From Rhizobacter koreensis (GTDB taxonomy: Bacteria; Pseudomonadota; Gammaproteobacteria; Burkholderiales; Burkholderiaceae_C): 64,000 bases of DNA. Position numbers and translations under genes: made by a program. Within the stretch, counting starts at the first letter, position 1; the number at the start of each line of letters is the position of its first letter. The stretch covers positions 248,001 through 312,000 of the forward strand of contig NZ_JABWMJ010000006.1 of assembly GCF_013366375.1 (NCBI RefSeq). The letters are read 5' to 3'. Positions 28,717-37,058 of this stretch are shown here, in pieces. The notes beneath the pieces were generated by a model. The model did not search any database, had not been told where the DNA came from, and saw only the letters and a program-made list of their open reading frames with translations.

Positions 28717-29913
28717 TCATGCCGCGAGCCCGTAGGCGGCGCGCAGCGGCATCGCCGCGGTCGCCGCCGCCGCAGTCGCGGCCTGCGCGCCGGCGAACGC
28801 CGCGAGCACCGCCGCCGGGTCGGCGGCAAGTCGCGCCAGGCACGCCTCGACCGCCGCCGCGCTGCGATCGGCGAGCAGCATCGATTCGAGGCCGTTCCGG
28901 CGCATGAAGTCGCCGAGGTCGCCGACGTCGCTGCACATGAACAGGCAGCCGTGGTGCAGCAGCGTGTAGAGCGCGCCGGACTGCGACGCTTCGCGGTAGG
29001 GCAGCACGAAAACGACCGGGCGGGCGAGCAGCGCAAGCAGCTCGGCGCCGTCGAGAAAGCGATCGACGACGGTGACGCCGAGCCCGGCGAGTTCGGTGCG
29101 CAGCGGTGCCAGTGCCGCGTCCCACGCGCCGACCACCTCGAGGCCGAGGCTGCTGGCTCGCAACGTGCGCGAGCGCGCGAGGTCGGCGAACAGGTCGACG
29201 CCCTTGTACGGCTTGACGGTGCTCCAGAACACCAGCGCCTCGGGCGCGCGCCAGCGCACGTACGGCACGCGCGGCAGACCGGGAGCGAGCGGCAGGAGGT
29301 CGTGCGGCAGCACCACCGACTTGGCGCGGAAGCGCTCGCCGTAGCGCGCAATGAAGTCGTTGCGCGAGAACGTGCTGACGAACACCAGCCGAGCCGCGAG
29401 CCGCGCCAGCCACGCGGTCGGCCGATGGCGCTGTCCGGCGAAGCCGTGCGGCACCGGGTTGTGCACCGTGAGGACGAAGCGTCGCCCGAGCGCTCCGCAG
29501 AACGGCAGTTCGACCGGCCAGAGCACGCTGAACTGCAGATTGACCGCGCCGTAGCGACGGCGCGCGCGCCACACGCCGAGCCAGAGGCGCGCGTACTCGA
29601 CGCCGCCGCGCAGGCGCGACGCCGTGGTCCCCGAGACCCTGCGGCTCGTCACCCGGGCACCCGGCAGTGCTGCGATCGCGTCGAGGAACTCGGCGTTGTA
29701 GGCGGTGCGCGAGCCGTGGAAGTCGACGCCGACGCCCTGCCCCGCCAGCGCCGTCGCGACCCGGTGGTCGTATGGCAGCACGAACGAGCCGCCGTCGATC
29801 AGGGCGACGCGCGGCTGCGTCCCGGCTGGCGGCGCGGCGGGCTCGCGATCGGCACCCGCGGGTGGCGTCGCCGCATCGCTTCCGGCCGGCGTCGTCGCGT
29901 CGCGCCGAGTCAA
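28717..29913 (-). CDS. GT-B glycosyltransferase (GT4/GT1-like)
   Basis: A 398-aa GT-B protein. The N-terminal 34 residues are Ala/Pro-rich and probably disordered; the fold starts at PRVALIDGGSFVLPYDH. Conserved-looking parts are TVHNPVPHGF, FVSTFSRNDFIARYG, FWSTVKPYKGVDLF and LPYREASQSGALYTLLHHGC, the last being the donor-site helix. No ATG is available; the TTG at 29913 overlaps the acetyltransferase stop by four bases (TTGA), which supports that start. Sugar specificity is unknown. Confidence 0.78.
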   Translation of the reverse strand: MTRRDATTPAGSDAATPPAGADREPAAPPAGTQPRVALIDGGSFVLPYDHRVATALAGQGVGVDFHGSRTAYNAEFLDAIAALPGARVTSRRVSGTTASRLRGGVEYARLWLGVWRARRRYGAVNLQFSVLWPVELPFCGALGRRFVLTVHNPVPHGFAGQRHRPTAWLARLAARLVFVSTFSRNDFIARYGERFRAKSVVLPHDLLPLAPGLPRVPYVRWRAPEALVFWSTVKPYKGVDLFADLARSRTLRASSLGLEVVGAWDAALAPLRTELAGLGVTVVDRFLDGAELLALLARPVVFVLPYREASQSGALYTLLHHGCLFMCSDVGDLGDFMRRNGLESMLLADRSAAAVEACLARLAADPAAVLAAFAGAQAATAAAATAAMPLRAAYGLAA

Positions 29914-30461
29914 TGCGCGAACCAGTAGCGCCGGTCGAGCCGGTACGTCGGCTCGATGCCGCGCGCGCCGATGTCGACGGCGGGGTTGCCGCCGACGATG
30001 CGCCCGGGCGCGACGCTCCGGGTCACCACCGCGCCGGCGAGCACCACCGCGCCGGCGCCGACGTGCACCCCCGGCATCAGCATCGCGCCGGCGAACAGCA
30101 CGGCATGGTCATCGATGCGGACCGGCCTCGCCTTGGCGGCGAAGTCGGCGTCGCGGATGTCATGGCCCATCGTGTAGATGCGCGCGTCGTGCGCGATCGA
30201 GACATGCCGCCCGATCGTGAGTCCGCCGCGGTTGTCGAGGTAGACCCCGCGATTGACGAGCGTGCCGTCGCCGATTTCGAGGCGGCCGACGTGGAAGAAG
30301 CGCACCCCGCCCTGCAGCGTCGCCGAACGCGCGATGCGGAAGCCGCACGCCCGGTAGAGCAGCGGCCGCAGCGCGAACGGCAGCACCCGGTGCAGCGCGT
30401 TGATCGCCGCGAGGCCGATGAAGTAGGCCTGCGAGCGCAGACGTGACGAGCCGGACGACAT
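29910..30461 (-). CDS. Hexapeptide-repeat O-acetyltransferase (WbbJ/MaaT type)
   Basis: A 183-aa left-handed beta-helix acyltransferase, likely acetylating a sugar of the glycan. It starts at ATG 30461. After an N-terminal helix come hexapeptide turns ([33 protein letters not shown]), the catalytic-type His in YTMGHDIRD, then [19 protein letters not shown] and GNPAVDIG. It is the first gene of the long minus-strand glycan operon and is divergent from lysS, so the operon promoter should lie within 30462-30555. Confidence 0.88.
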   Translation of the reverse strand: MSSGSSRLRSQAYFIGLAAINALHRVLPFALRPLLYRACGFRIARSATLQGGVRFFHVGRLEIGDGTLVNRGVYLDNRGGLTIGRHVSIAHDARIYTMGHDIRDADFAAKARPVRIDDHAVLFAGAMLMPGVHVGAGAVVLAGAVVTRSVAPGRIVGGNPAVDIGARGIEPTYRLDRRYWFAH

Positions 30462-30527
30462 GGGGGCCAAGGTGGCGCGGATTGTGGCATCGGCACCGGG
30501 CCGCCCGGCCGCGCCGGACCCCGCCCC

Positions 30528-30533
30528 TAGAAT
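30528..30533 (+). promoter_or_regulatory. Possible -10 hexamer TAGAAT before lysS
   Basis: TAGAAT lies 22 bases before the lysS ATG in the short divergent gap. Similar TAGAAT or TAGACT hexamers precede rdgC (42116-42121) and manC (16804-16809). No good -35 is visible in any of the three, so the call is weak. Confidence 0.35.
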
Positions 30534-30555
30534 GCCCGGCCGCCCGCGAGTGCCC

Positions 30556-32058
30556 ATGTCCCAGAACCCTGCCCCTCCCCTCGTCGACGAGAACGCGCTG
30601 ATCGCCGAGCGCCGCGCCAAGCTGGCGGCGCTGCGCAGCGCCGGTCCGGCGTTCCCCAACGACTTCAAGCCGCGCGACCGCGCCGCCGCCCTGGCGAGCC
30701 GGTACGGCGTCATGGACAACGAGACGCTCGAGCCGCTCGGCGTCGCCGTGTCGATCGCAGGCCGGCTGATGCTCAAGCGCATCATGGGCAAGGCGAGCTT
30801 CGGCACCCTGCAGGACGCGACCGGCCGGATCCAGCTCTACGCGGCGCGCGACGCGCTCGGCGAGGAGGCGTACGACCGCTTCAAGCATCTCGACCTCGGC
30901 GACATCGTGGGCGCGGAAGGCACCCTCTTCAAGACGCGCACCGGCGAGCTTTCGGTGCGCCTGTCGTCGCTGAAGCTCCTCACCAAGAGCCTGCGCCCGC
31001 TGCCGGACAAGTTCCACGGCCTTGCCGACGCCGAGCAGAAGTACCGCCAGCGCTACGTCGACCTGATCACCGACGGCGACGCTCGCGCGCGCTTCATGGC
31101 GCGCAGCCGCCTGCTGGCGTCGATCAGGGGCTTCATGGTCGACAACGGCTTCATGGAAGTCGAGACGCCGATGCTGCACCCCATTCCCGGGGGCGCCAAC
31201 GCCAGGCCGTTCGTCACGCATCACAACGCGCTCGACCAGCAGATGTTCCTGCGCATCGCGCCCGAGCTCTACCTGAAGCGCCTGATCGTCGGCGGCTTCG
31301 AGCGCGTGTTCGAGATCAACCGCAGCTTCCGCAACGAGGGGGTGTCGGTCCGCCACAACCCCGAGTTCACGATGATGGAGTTCTATGCGGCGTACTGGAA
31401 CCACCACGACCTGATGGACTTCACCGAGGCGGTGCTGCGCCACGCCGCGGTCGAGGCGGTCGGGTCGGCGACCCTCACCTACGCCGGGCGCGAGGTCGAC
31501 CTCGCGCCCGCATTCGCGCGCATGACCGTTCGCGAGGCGCTCGTCAGGCACGCCGGCCTCTCCGACGCCGAAGCCGGCGACGCGGCGGTGCTGCGCGAGC
31601 GCCTGCAGGGCGCGGGCGAACCGGCGCCGGCGCACTGGAGCCTCGCCGAGCTGCAGTTCGGCCTGTTCGAGGCGGTGGTCGAGGGCGAGCTCTGGCAGCC
31701 GACGTTCATCGTCGACTACCCGGTCGAGGTGTCGCCGCTCGCCCGCGCGTCGGACGCCGATCCGTCGATCACCGAGCGCTTCGAGCTCTTCATCACCGGC
31801 CGCGAGATGGCCAACGGCTTCTCGGAGCTCAACGACGCCGAGGACCAGGCGGCGCGCTTTCGCGCCCAGGCCGCCAACAAGGAAGCCGGCGACGAGGAGG
31901 CGATGTACTACGACGCCGACTTCGTGCGCGCGCTCGAGGTCGGCATGCCGCCGACCGGCGGCTGCGGCATCGGCATCGACCGGCTGGTGATGCTGCTCAC
32001 CGACTCCCCGAGCATCCGCGACGTGATCCTGTTTCCGTCGCTGCGCCACGAGGGCTGA
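30556..32058 (+). CDS. lysS: Lysyl-tRNA synthetase, class II
   Basis: Charges tRNA-Lys. It is 500 aa from ATG 30556. The N-terminal OB-fold ([20 protein letters not shown]) binds the anticodon; class II motif 1 is in [25 protein letters not shown], interrupted as usual, motif 2 is [19 protein letters not shown], and motif 3 is [13 protein letters not shown] complete, ordinary bacterial LysRS. Its 3' side has two strong tandem hairpins (32066-32111). Confidence 0.97.
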   Translation: MSQNPAPPLVDENALIAERRAKLAALRSAGPAFPNDFKPRDRAAALASRYGVMDNETLEPLGVAVSIAGRLMLKRIMGKASFGTLQDATGRIQLYAARDALGEEAYDRFKHLDLGDIVGAEGTLFKTRTGELSVRLSSLKLLTKSLRPLPDKFHGLADAEQKYRQRYVDLITDGDARARFMARSRLLASIRGFMVDNGFMEVETPMLHPIPGGANARPFVTHHNALDQQMFLRIAPELYLKRLIVGGFERVFEINRSFRNEGVSVRHNPEFTMMEFYAAYWNHHDLMDFTEAVLRHAAVEAVGSATLTYAGREVDLAPAFARMTVREALVRHAGLSDAEAGDAAVLRERLQGAGEPAPAHWSLAELQFGLFEAVVEGELWQPTFIVDYPVEVSPLARASDADPSITERFELFITGREMANGFSELNDAEDQAARFRAQAANKEAGDEEAMYYDADFVRALEVGMPPTGGCGIGIDRLVMLLTDSPSIRDVILFPSLRHEG

Positions 32059-32065
32059 CGCACTC

Positions 32066-32111
32066 CTGCCGCGCTCGCGCGCGGCAGCGCACTGTCGGCG
32101 TCGTCCGACAG
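32066..32111 (+). terminator. Two tandem hairpins after lysS, no U-run
   Basis: The first hairpin has a perfect 9-bp stem, CTGCCGCGC with GCGCGGCAG, around TCGC (32066-32087). The second has a 7-bp stem, CTGTCGG with CCGACAG, around a 6-base loop (32092-32111). There is no T-tract, so they could stabilise the lysS mRNA 3' end or assist Rho rather than act as a classical terminator. Confidence 0.45.
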
Positions 32112-32166
32112 CAGGAATCGGCACCCGGCAGCCGCGCCCGTGGGCGCGCTGCCGCACCATCGCGGG

Positions 32167-32937
32167 ATGCCCAACCACAAGCCGCTCGTCTGGCTGCCGG
32201 CCTGCCACCGCAACCTCGATCTCTCGGATCCGGGCGGCTACACCGTGCTCGCCGATCGATACGCTGCCGCGGTGTGCCAGCTCGGCCTGCAGCCGGTGCT
32301 CTACCCGATGGCGGGGGCCGCCGACGTGCCCGACCTGCTGCCGCTGGTCGATGGCGTGCTGTTGACCGGATCGCCGTCCAACGTCGAGGCGACCCATTTC
32401 GGCGCATCGGCGCTCGAGACCGACATGCTCGACCCGCGCCGTGACCGCCTGACGATGGCGCTGGTGCGCGAGGCAATCGCCGCCGGCACGCCGCTGTTCG
32501 GCGTCTGCCGGGGGCTGCAGGAGATGAACGTGGCGCTCGGCGGCAGCCTCTACCAGCAGCTGCACACCGAGGCCGGGCTGCTGGACCACCGCGAGCCGGA
32601 AGACGTCGACCTCGACGTGCAGTTCGCCGAACGCCACGAGGTGATCCTCGAACCCGACAGCGCGTTCGCCGAATGGGCCGGCGGCACCCGCGCGCTCGTC
32701 AACTCGCTGCACGGTCAGGGCATCAAGCGGCTCGGCGACGGGCTGGTCGCCGAGGCGCGCGCGCCCGACGGGCTGGTGGAGGGGGTGCGCGTGGCGAGTG
32801 CGAAGGCGTTCGGATACGGCGTGCAGTGGCACCCCGAATGGCACCACGAGCGCATTCCGTTCTACCAGCGCACGCTGGGCGCGTTCGCCGACGCGTGCCG
32901 CGAGCATTGCCGCGAGCGCAACGGCGGCTGCCGATGA
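32167..32937 (+). CDS. Class I glutamine amidotransferase-like hydrolase, PuuD family (copy 1)
   Basis: A 256-aa gamma-glutamyl hydrolase fold; relatives cleave gamma-glutamyl-GABA in putrescine breakdown. The nucleophile Cys is in FGVCRGLQEMNVALGG, and the His/Glu pair is in YGVQWHPEW. Start ATG 32167 (MPNHKPLVWLPACHRN) is preferred over a GTG nine codons earlier. It overlaps the next gene, a paralogue, by four bases. No puuA/B/C partners are visible, so the natural gamma-glutamyl substrate is unknown. Confidence 0.85.
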   Translation: MPNHKPLVWLPACHRNLDLSDPGGYTVLADRYAAAVCQLGLQPVLYPMAGAADVPDLLPLVDGVLLTGSPSNVEATHFGASALETDMLDPRRDRLTMALVREAIAAGTPLFGVCRGLQEMNVALGGSLYQQLHTEAGLLDHREPEDVDLDVQFAERHEVILEPDSAFAEWAGGTRALVNSLHGQGIKRLGDGLVAEARAPDGLVEGVRVASAKAFGYGVQWHPEWHHERIPFYQRTLGAFADACREHCRERNGGCR

Positions 32938-33773
32938 GCCGCGCCGAGCCGCCTGCGCCCGAGCGCGTGCCGTGCGTGTGGGTCGTCGCGAGCCATCGCC
33001 AGCTCACCAACGAACACGGCCACTGCCAGCCCTACACGCTGGTCGACGAGGGCGGCACTCGCGCGGTGCTGAGCCTCGGCATGCAGCCGGTCAGCTTCCC
33101 GCACGTGCCGCCGGGGCGGCTCGGACTCATGCTCGACGGCGTCGACGCGGTCTTCCTCGGCGGCTCGGCGACCAACGTCCACCCGCGGCACTTCGGCGAG
33201 GAGCCCGCCGACCCGTCGATGACGTACGACGACACCCGCGAGGCGGTGTCCCTGCCGCTGGTGCGCCTGTGCATCGAGCGCGGCATTCCGCTGCTCGGCG
33301 TCTGCCGCGGTTCGCACGAGATCAACGTCGCGATGGGTGGCAGCATGCACCAGAGCCTGCAGGCCCTCGCCGGTTCGCTGGTGCACTGGGAGAACCCGGA
33401 GGAGTCGCTCGACGAGCAGTACGCCGAGCGCCACCACGTCAACCTGGTCGCGGGCGGCGAGCTCGAGCGCCTGACCGGCTGCCAGCGCTTCGCGGTGAGC
33501 TCGCTGCACTCGCAAGGCGTCAAGCGGCTGGGCGGCGGGCTCGTCGTCGAGGCGAACGCCGACGACGGTCTGATCGAGGCGTTCCGCTGGCACGACCGTC
33601 GACAGTTCGCGTGGGGCTTCCAGTTCCACCCCGAGTGGCGCTCGGAGCAGCACCCGTACTACACGAAGGTCATGGCGGCGTTCGTCGACGCCTGCTGGGC
33701 CCGGATGCGCAAAGAGGGGCCGCGCGCCGCGGGTGCGAAGCAGCCGCCGGATCGGCTGCTGGCCTCAGCCTAG
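32934..33773 (+). CDS. Class I glutamine amidotransferase-like hydrolase, PuuD family (copy 2)
   Basis: A 279-aa paralogue of the preceding gene. The nucleophile elbow is LGVCRGSHEINVAMGGSMHQ, and the catalytic His/Glu pair is in WGFQFHPEW. Shared blocks such as SLHSQGVKRLGGGLVVEA and LPLVRLCIERGIPL show that the pair arose by duplication. Both retain the catalytic residues, so they may form a heteromer or act on two related substrates. The start ATG 32934 overlaps the stop of copy 1. Confidence 0.85.
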   Translation: MSRAEPPAPERVPCVWVVASHRQLTNEHGHCQPYTLVDEGGTRAVLSLGMQPVSFPHVPPGRLGLMLDGVDAVFLGGSATNVHPRHFGEEPADPSMTYDDTREAVSLPLVRLCIERGIPLLGVCRGSHEINVAMGGSMHQSLQALAGSLVHWENPEESLDEQYAERHHVNLVAGGELERLTGCQRFAVSSLHSQGVKRLGGGLVVEANADDGLIEAFRWHDRRQFAWGFQFHPEWRSEQHPYYTKVMAAFVDACWARMRKEGPRAAGAKQPPDRLLASA

Positions 33774-33793
33774 GTAGCACCGGCCGGGGTGTC

Positions 33794-33812
33794 GGCGGAA
33801 CGAACTTCCGCC
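33794..33812. terminator. Hairpin between convergent genes
   Basis: GGCGGAA and TTCCGCC form a perfect 7-bp stem around CGAAC. It lies in the 88-base gap between convergent amidotransferase copy 2 and bfd, where a bidirectional terminator would be expected. No T-run follows on either strand. A 16-bp GC palindrome (33825-33840) and two copies of GCACCGGCCGG (33777 and 33848) share the gap. Confidence 0.35.
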
Positions 33813-33861
33813 GTGAGGACAACCGCGCGCTGCAGCGCGCCGTCAAGGCACCGGCCGGACG

Positions 33862-34185
33862 TCAGGCGGCGTCGAGCGCCGGCGTGCCGGCACGCGACTC
33901 GGCGCCGTTCCATGCGCCCGACACCGGCATGCGGATCAGCTGACGCATCGGCGGCCGCGGCCGCTGCTCGTGACGGGCGACCGGCGCGGGCTGGCCGGTG
34001 CGTTGCGCGGCCTGCTTCGGGCCGCAGACCGCCTCGTGGTACACACGATGCGCGCAGTCGTGGCAGGCGCCACACGCGGTCGCGACGCGCAGTTCGTCCT
34101 GCAGTTCGTCGAAGCTGGCGCAGCCTTCATCGACGGCGCGGGCGATGTCGTGATGCGAGACGTCGTGGCAGAGACATACGATCAT
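33862..34185 (-). CDS. bfd: Bacterioferritin-associated ferredoxin with extended C-terminus
   Basis: Small [2Fe-2S] protein that reduces and releases iron stored in bacterioferritin. It is 107 aa from ATG 34185, longer than the usual 60-75. The N-terminal MIVCLCHDVS gives the CxC pair and ATACGACHDCAHRVYHE gives the CxxC pair, the Bfd cluster layout. The C-terminal 45 residues are Arg/Pro/Ala-rich and have no recognisable fold; they may be a real tail. A symmetric Fur box lies just upstream, and bacterioferritin is the next gene. Confidence 0.88.
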   Translation of the reverse strand: MIVCLCHDVSHHDIARAVDEGCASFDELQDELRVATACGACHDCAHRVYHEAVCGPKQAAQRTGQPAPVARHEQRPRPPMRQLIRMPVSGAWNGAESRAGTPALDAA

Positions 34186-34196
34186 GGGGCCAGTGT

Positions 34197-34215
34197 AATG
34201 CGAATCGTTCGCATT
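34197..34215. promoter_or_regulatory. Fur box upstream of bfd
   Basis: AATGCGAA-TCG-TTCGCATT is a perfect 8-bp inverted repeat with a 3-base centre, 11 bases upstream of the bfd ATG. It has the layout of a Fur box, and many proteobacterial Fur sites use GCGAAT/ATTCGC half-sites. Binding here would block the bfd start, giving repression when iron is replete and expression under iron starvation, which fits the role of Bfd in freeing stored iron. Confidence 0.75.
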
Positions 34216-34293
34216 CGACAAAGTCCCTGCGGCGCGTTGGCCGACACGCCCGGGCAGCCCGCGTGACGTCCGTCACGCCGCCGCCGGCCACGC

Positions 34294-34767
34294 TCATTCC
34301 TCGTACAGCTGCGACTGCAGGTAGTTCTGCTCGCCCACCTTGGCGGCGACCTCGAGCTGGGTCTCGAGATAGTCGATGTGCTCCTCGGTGTCCTCGAGGA
34401 TCTTCTCGAGCAGGTCGCGCGAGACGTAGTCGCGCGCGCGCTCGGCTTCGGCGATGGCCTCCTTGAGCGTGACCTGGGCGCCCTGCTCCGACTGCAGGTC
34501 GCAGCCGAGCGCCTCGAGCAAGGTCTCGCCGATCAGCAGCTTGCCGAGGTCCTGCAGATTCGGCAGCGCGCCGATCGTGAACAGGCGCTCCATGAGCGCA
34601 TCGGCGTGCTTCATCTCGCCGATCGACTCCTCGTACTCCTTCTTCGCGGCGCGCTCGAAGCCCCAGTGCCTGAACATCCGGTAGTGCACGAAGTACTGGT
34701 TGATCGCGGTCAACTCGTTCTTCAGCTGGGCCTGGAGGAGACGGATGACCTGGGGATCGCCTTGCAT
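34294..34767 (-). CDS. bfr: Bacterioferritin
   Basis: Heme-containing 24-subunit iron store. It is 157 aa from ATG 34767, with AAAGGA five bases upstream. Ferroxidase ligands are all visible: Glu in KNELTAINQY, Glu and His in GEMKHAD, Glu in LKEAIAEAE, Glu and His in TEEHIDYLE. The heme-ligand Met is the M of GEMKHAD. It is a complete heme-type Bfr, not a plain ferritin or Dps. It lies between bfd and the phytochrome gene on the same strand. Confidence 0.95.
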   Translation of the reverse strand: MQGDPQVIRLLQAQLKNELTAINQYFVHYRMFRHWGFERAAKKEYEESIGEMKHADALMERLFTIGALPNLQDLGKLLIGETLLEALGCDLQSEQGAQVTLKEAIAEAERARDYVSRDLLEKILEDTEEHIDYLETQLEVAAKVGEQNYLQSQLYEE

Positions 34768-34868
34768 GGATGTCCTTTCGCGAGCTCGGGGCGCCGGGGT
34801 CGACGCGAGCCGGCATTGTGCGTCGGCGCCACGGCAGCTCGCCCGCCGCGACCGGCCGTCGCCGCGGC

Positions 34869-37058
34869 TTACGCGTACGGCAGCGTGAACAGGAAGCGGC
34901 TGCCCTTGCCCGGCGTGCTCTCGACACGGATCTGCCCGCCGTGAGCCACCACGATGCCGCGCGAGATGTAGAGCCCGAGGCCGAAGCCCCGCGAGCCGCC
35001 ATTGCCCGGCGCCTGCCAGTAGCGATCGAACAGGTGCGGCAGCTGTTCCGGGTCGATGCCGGGGCCCTGGTCCTCGACCCAGATCTCGCAGTCGCCGGGA
35101 CGCGCGGTTGCGCCGATGGTCACCTGCCCCCCGTCGGGCGAAAACTTGATCGCGTTGCCGACCAGGTTCGAGAGCACCTGGAACATCCGCTCCGGGTCGG
35201 CCATCACCTCGACCTCGGGCAGCAACGCCGAAACCAGGGCGATCTGGCGCACGCCCGCGACCGGCTGCAGCAACGAGCACACGTCCTCCAGCATGGTCGT
35301 GACCGGCTGGCGCGTCGGCGTCACCTGGTAGCGGCCCGCCTCGATCTTGGCGAGGTCGAGCAGGTCGACGAGCAGCTTCGACATGCGGTCGGCGGCGCGC
35401 TGGATCACGTCGGAACTGGCGCGCATCCGCTTCGAGCGCTCGGTGCCGTCCTCGTCGAGCAGGCGCTGGATCAGGAACGACTGCATCGTCACCACCGAAA
35501 GCGGCGTGCGCAGGTCGTGCGACACCACCGCGACGAGTTCGTCGCGTACCCGCACCGCCTCCTGCTCGCGGCGGAACTTGGCGGCGAGGTCGATCTCGAT
35601 CGCCGAGCGGCGCAGGTCGGCCGCGGCGCGCATCTCGGCGGCGCTCCAGCGCAGCGCGTGGCCGCGCAGCGTCTGCTGCCAGAGCGCGAACGAGCGACGC
35701 GGATGCAGGCGCGGCACGCCATCCGGCGACGCCGCCTCGACGATCTTCGTCGGGTCGCCGCCCCAGCTGACGGTCTGCACCACTTCCGGACGGAACCACA
35801 TCGCACAGCGCAGATCGGGCGTCGGCAGTGCGATGACGAGCAGCCCGCTCGGGTAGCCGTCGCCGCCGCCCGGCACCTCGTGGCTCCGGAACACGCCGTC
35901 AGTGGCTTGCGAAGCCGCCCATTCCGCCAGCCGCCGCACCTCGGCGTCGGCCGGCACCATGCCGCACCCGCGGACCTCGCGGTCGACCACCACGGCCGCG
36001 CCCTCGGCGTGCATCACGTCGAGCAGTGCGTCCGGCTCGGCGAGCAGGCCCCCGAAGACGTCGGCGTCGGTCTTGCGCATCGCTGCCACCAGGCGGTTCA
36101 TCGTGCCGGCGTGGCCAGCTTCGGCGCGCTGCATCTCGATCGCCTCCAGCGCGGCGAGCTGCAACGAGACGAGCCGGCCGACCGACTCGCAGGCCTGGCG
36201 AAGGCGCGGCGTGAGACCGAGCGGCGTACGGTGGATCGCGTTGACCAGGCCCCAGAGCCGGCCGTCGACGATCAGCGAGACGCTCATCGATGCCTGCACG
36301 CCCATGTTGGCCATGTACTCGAGGTGCACCGGCGAGACGCTGCGCAGCGAGCAGTCGGTGAGATCGATCGGCCGGCCGGTGTCGGCGCGCAGCGGCGGCA
36401 CCAGCGGCACTGGCGTGTAGCGCGCGTCGGGGATTGCGCGAAACCACTGCCGCAGGTAGAGCTCGCGCGCCTGGCGTGGAATGTCCGACTCGGGATAGTG
36501 CAGCCCGAGGTAGGGTTCGAGCTCGTCGGCCTTGGCCTCGGCGATCACCGAGCCGTGGCCGTCGGCGTCGAAGCGGTAGACCATGACGCGGTCGAACGCG
36601 GTCAGCTCGCGCACCAGGCGCACGGTTTCGGCGACCAGCGGCCCGAGCGACTCCGATCCGGCGAGGCGCCGCAAACCCCGCTCGACCGCGCGGGCGATCG
36701 CCGGCGAATCGTCCTCGGCGTCGGGCTCGACCTCGAGAAGCCCGAGTCCGTCGGTCACGTGCAGCACGGCAACGAGGTTGCGCCCGTCGCCGCGCCAGCG
36801 GAACGCCTCGCGTTCGGCGGCCGGCAGCGGCAACGCGTCGCCCAGCCACTGGCCGACCGCTGCCGGCACGCAGTCGTGCACCGTACGACCGAGTGCGCCG
36901 GCACCGGCGAGCGGCAGGAACTCGGCGCAATTGGCGCTCAGGTTCGAGATGCGCAGCGTGGCCGGATCGAATGCGATCAGGCAGCCGTGCGGCTGGACCG
37001 CGCCGGGGATGTGGATCGGCTCGGTCGCGCAGTGGTCGAGGTCAACGGGTGGGTTCAT
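34869..37058 (-). CDS. bphP: Bacteriophytochrome sensor histidine kinase
   Basis: Red/far-red light sensor kinase of 729 aa in PAS-GAF-PHY-kinase order. The biliverdin-binding Cys10 lies in DHCATEPIHIPGAVQPHG. The GAF domain has YPESDIPRQARELY (Asp192) and SPVHLEY (His245, Tyr248), but the segment normally WGLIACHH reads WGLVNAIH, so the D-ring His is Ile275. The PHY tongue motif HPRRSFALW is present. The kinase has SHDLRTPLS (His about 513), LVGNAIKFSPDG, EDQGPGIDPEQ and GFGLGLYISRGI. It overlaps bphO by 17 bases, so chromophore and sensor are co-expressed. No response regulator lies nearby. Confidence 0.94.
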   Translation of the reverse strand: MNPPVDLDHCATEPIHIPGAVQPHGCLIAFDPATLRISNLSANCAEFLPLAGAGALGRTVHDCVPAAVGQWLGDALPLPAAEREAFRWRGDGRNLVAVLHVTDGLGLLEVEPDAEDDSPAIARAVERGLRRLAGSESLGPLVAETVRLVRELTAFDRVMVYRFDADGHGSVIAEAKADELEPYLGLHYPESDIPRQARELYLRQWFRAIPDARYTPVPLVPPLRADTGRPIDLTDCSLRSVSPVHLEYMANMGVQASMSVSLIVDGRLWGLVNAIHRTPLGLTPRLRQACESVGRLVSLQLAALEAIEMQRAEAGHAGTMNRLVAAMRKTDADVFGGLLAEPDALLDVMHAEGAAVVVDREVRGCGMVPADAEVRRLAEWAASQATDGVFRSHEVPGGGDGYPSGLLVIALPTPDLRCAMWFRPEVVQTVSWGGDPTKIVEAASPDGVPRLHPRRSFALWQQTLRGHALRWSAAEMRAAADLRRSAIEIDLAAKFRREQEAVRVRDELVAVVSHDLRTPLSVVTMQSFLIQRLLDEDGTERSKRMRASSDVIQRAADRMSKLLVDLLDLAKIEAGRYQVTPTRQPVTTMLEDVCSLLQPVAGVRQIALVSALLPEVEVMADPERMFQVLSNLVGNAIKFSPDGGQVTIGATARPGDCEIWVEDQGPGIDPEQLPHLFDRYWQAPGNGGSRGFGLGLYISRGIVVAHGGQIRVESTPGKGSRFLFTLPYA

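Noticed and set aside
33825..33840. Perfect 16-bp GC palindrome as an attachment or protein site
   Set aside because: Alternating GC runs are frequent in this composition; no integrase or repeat copy supports an attachment site.
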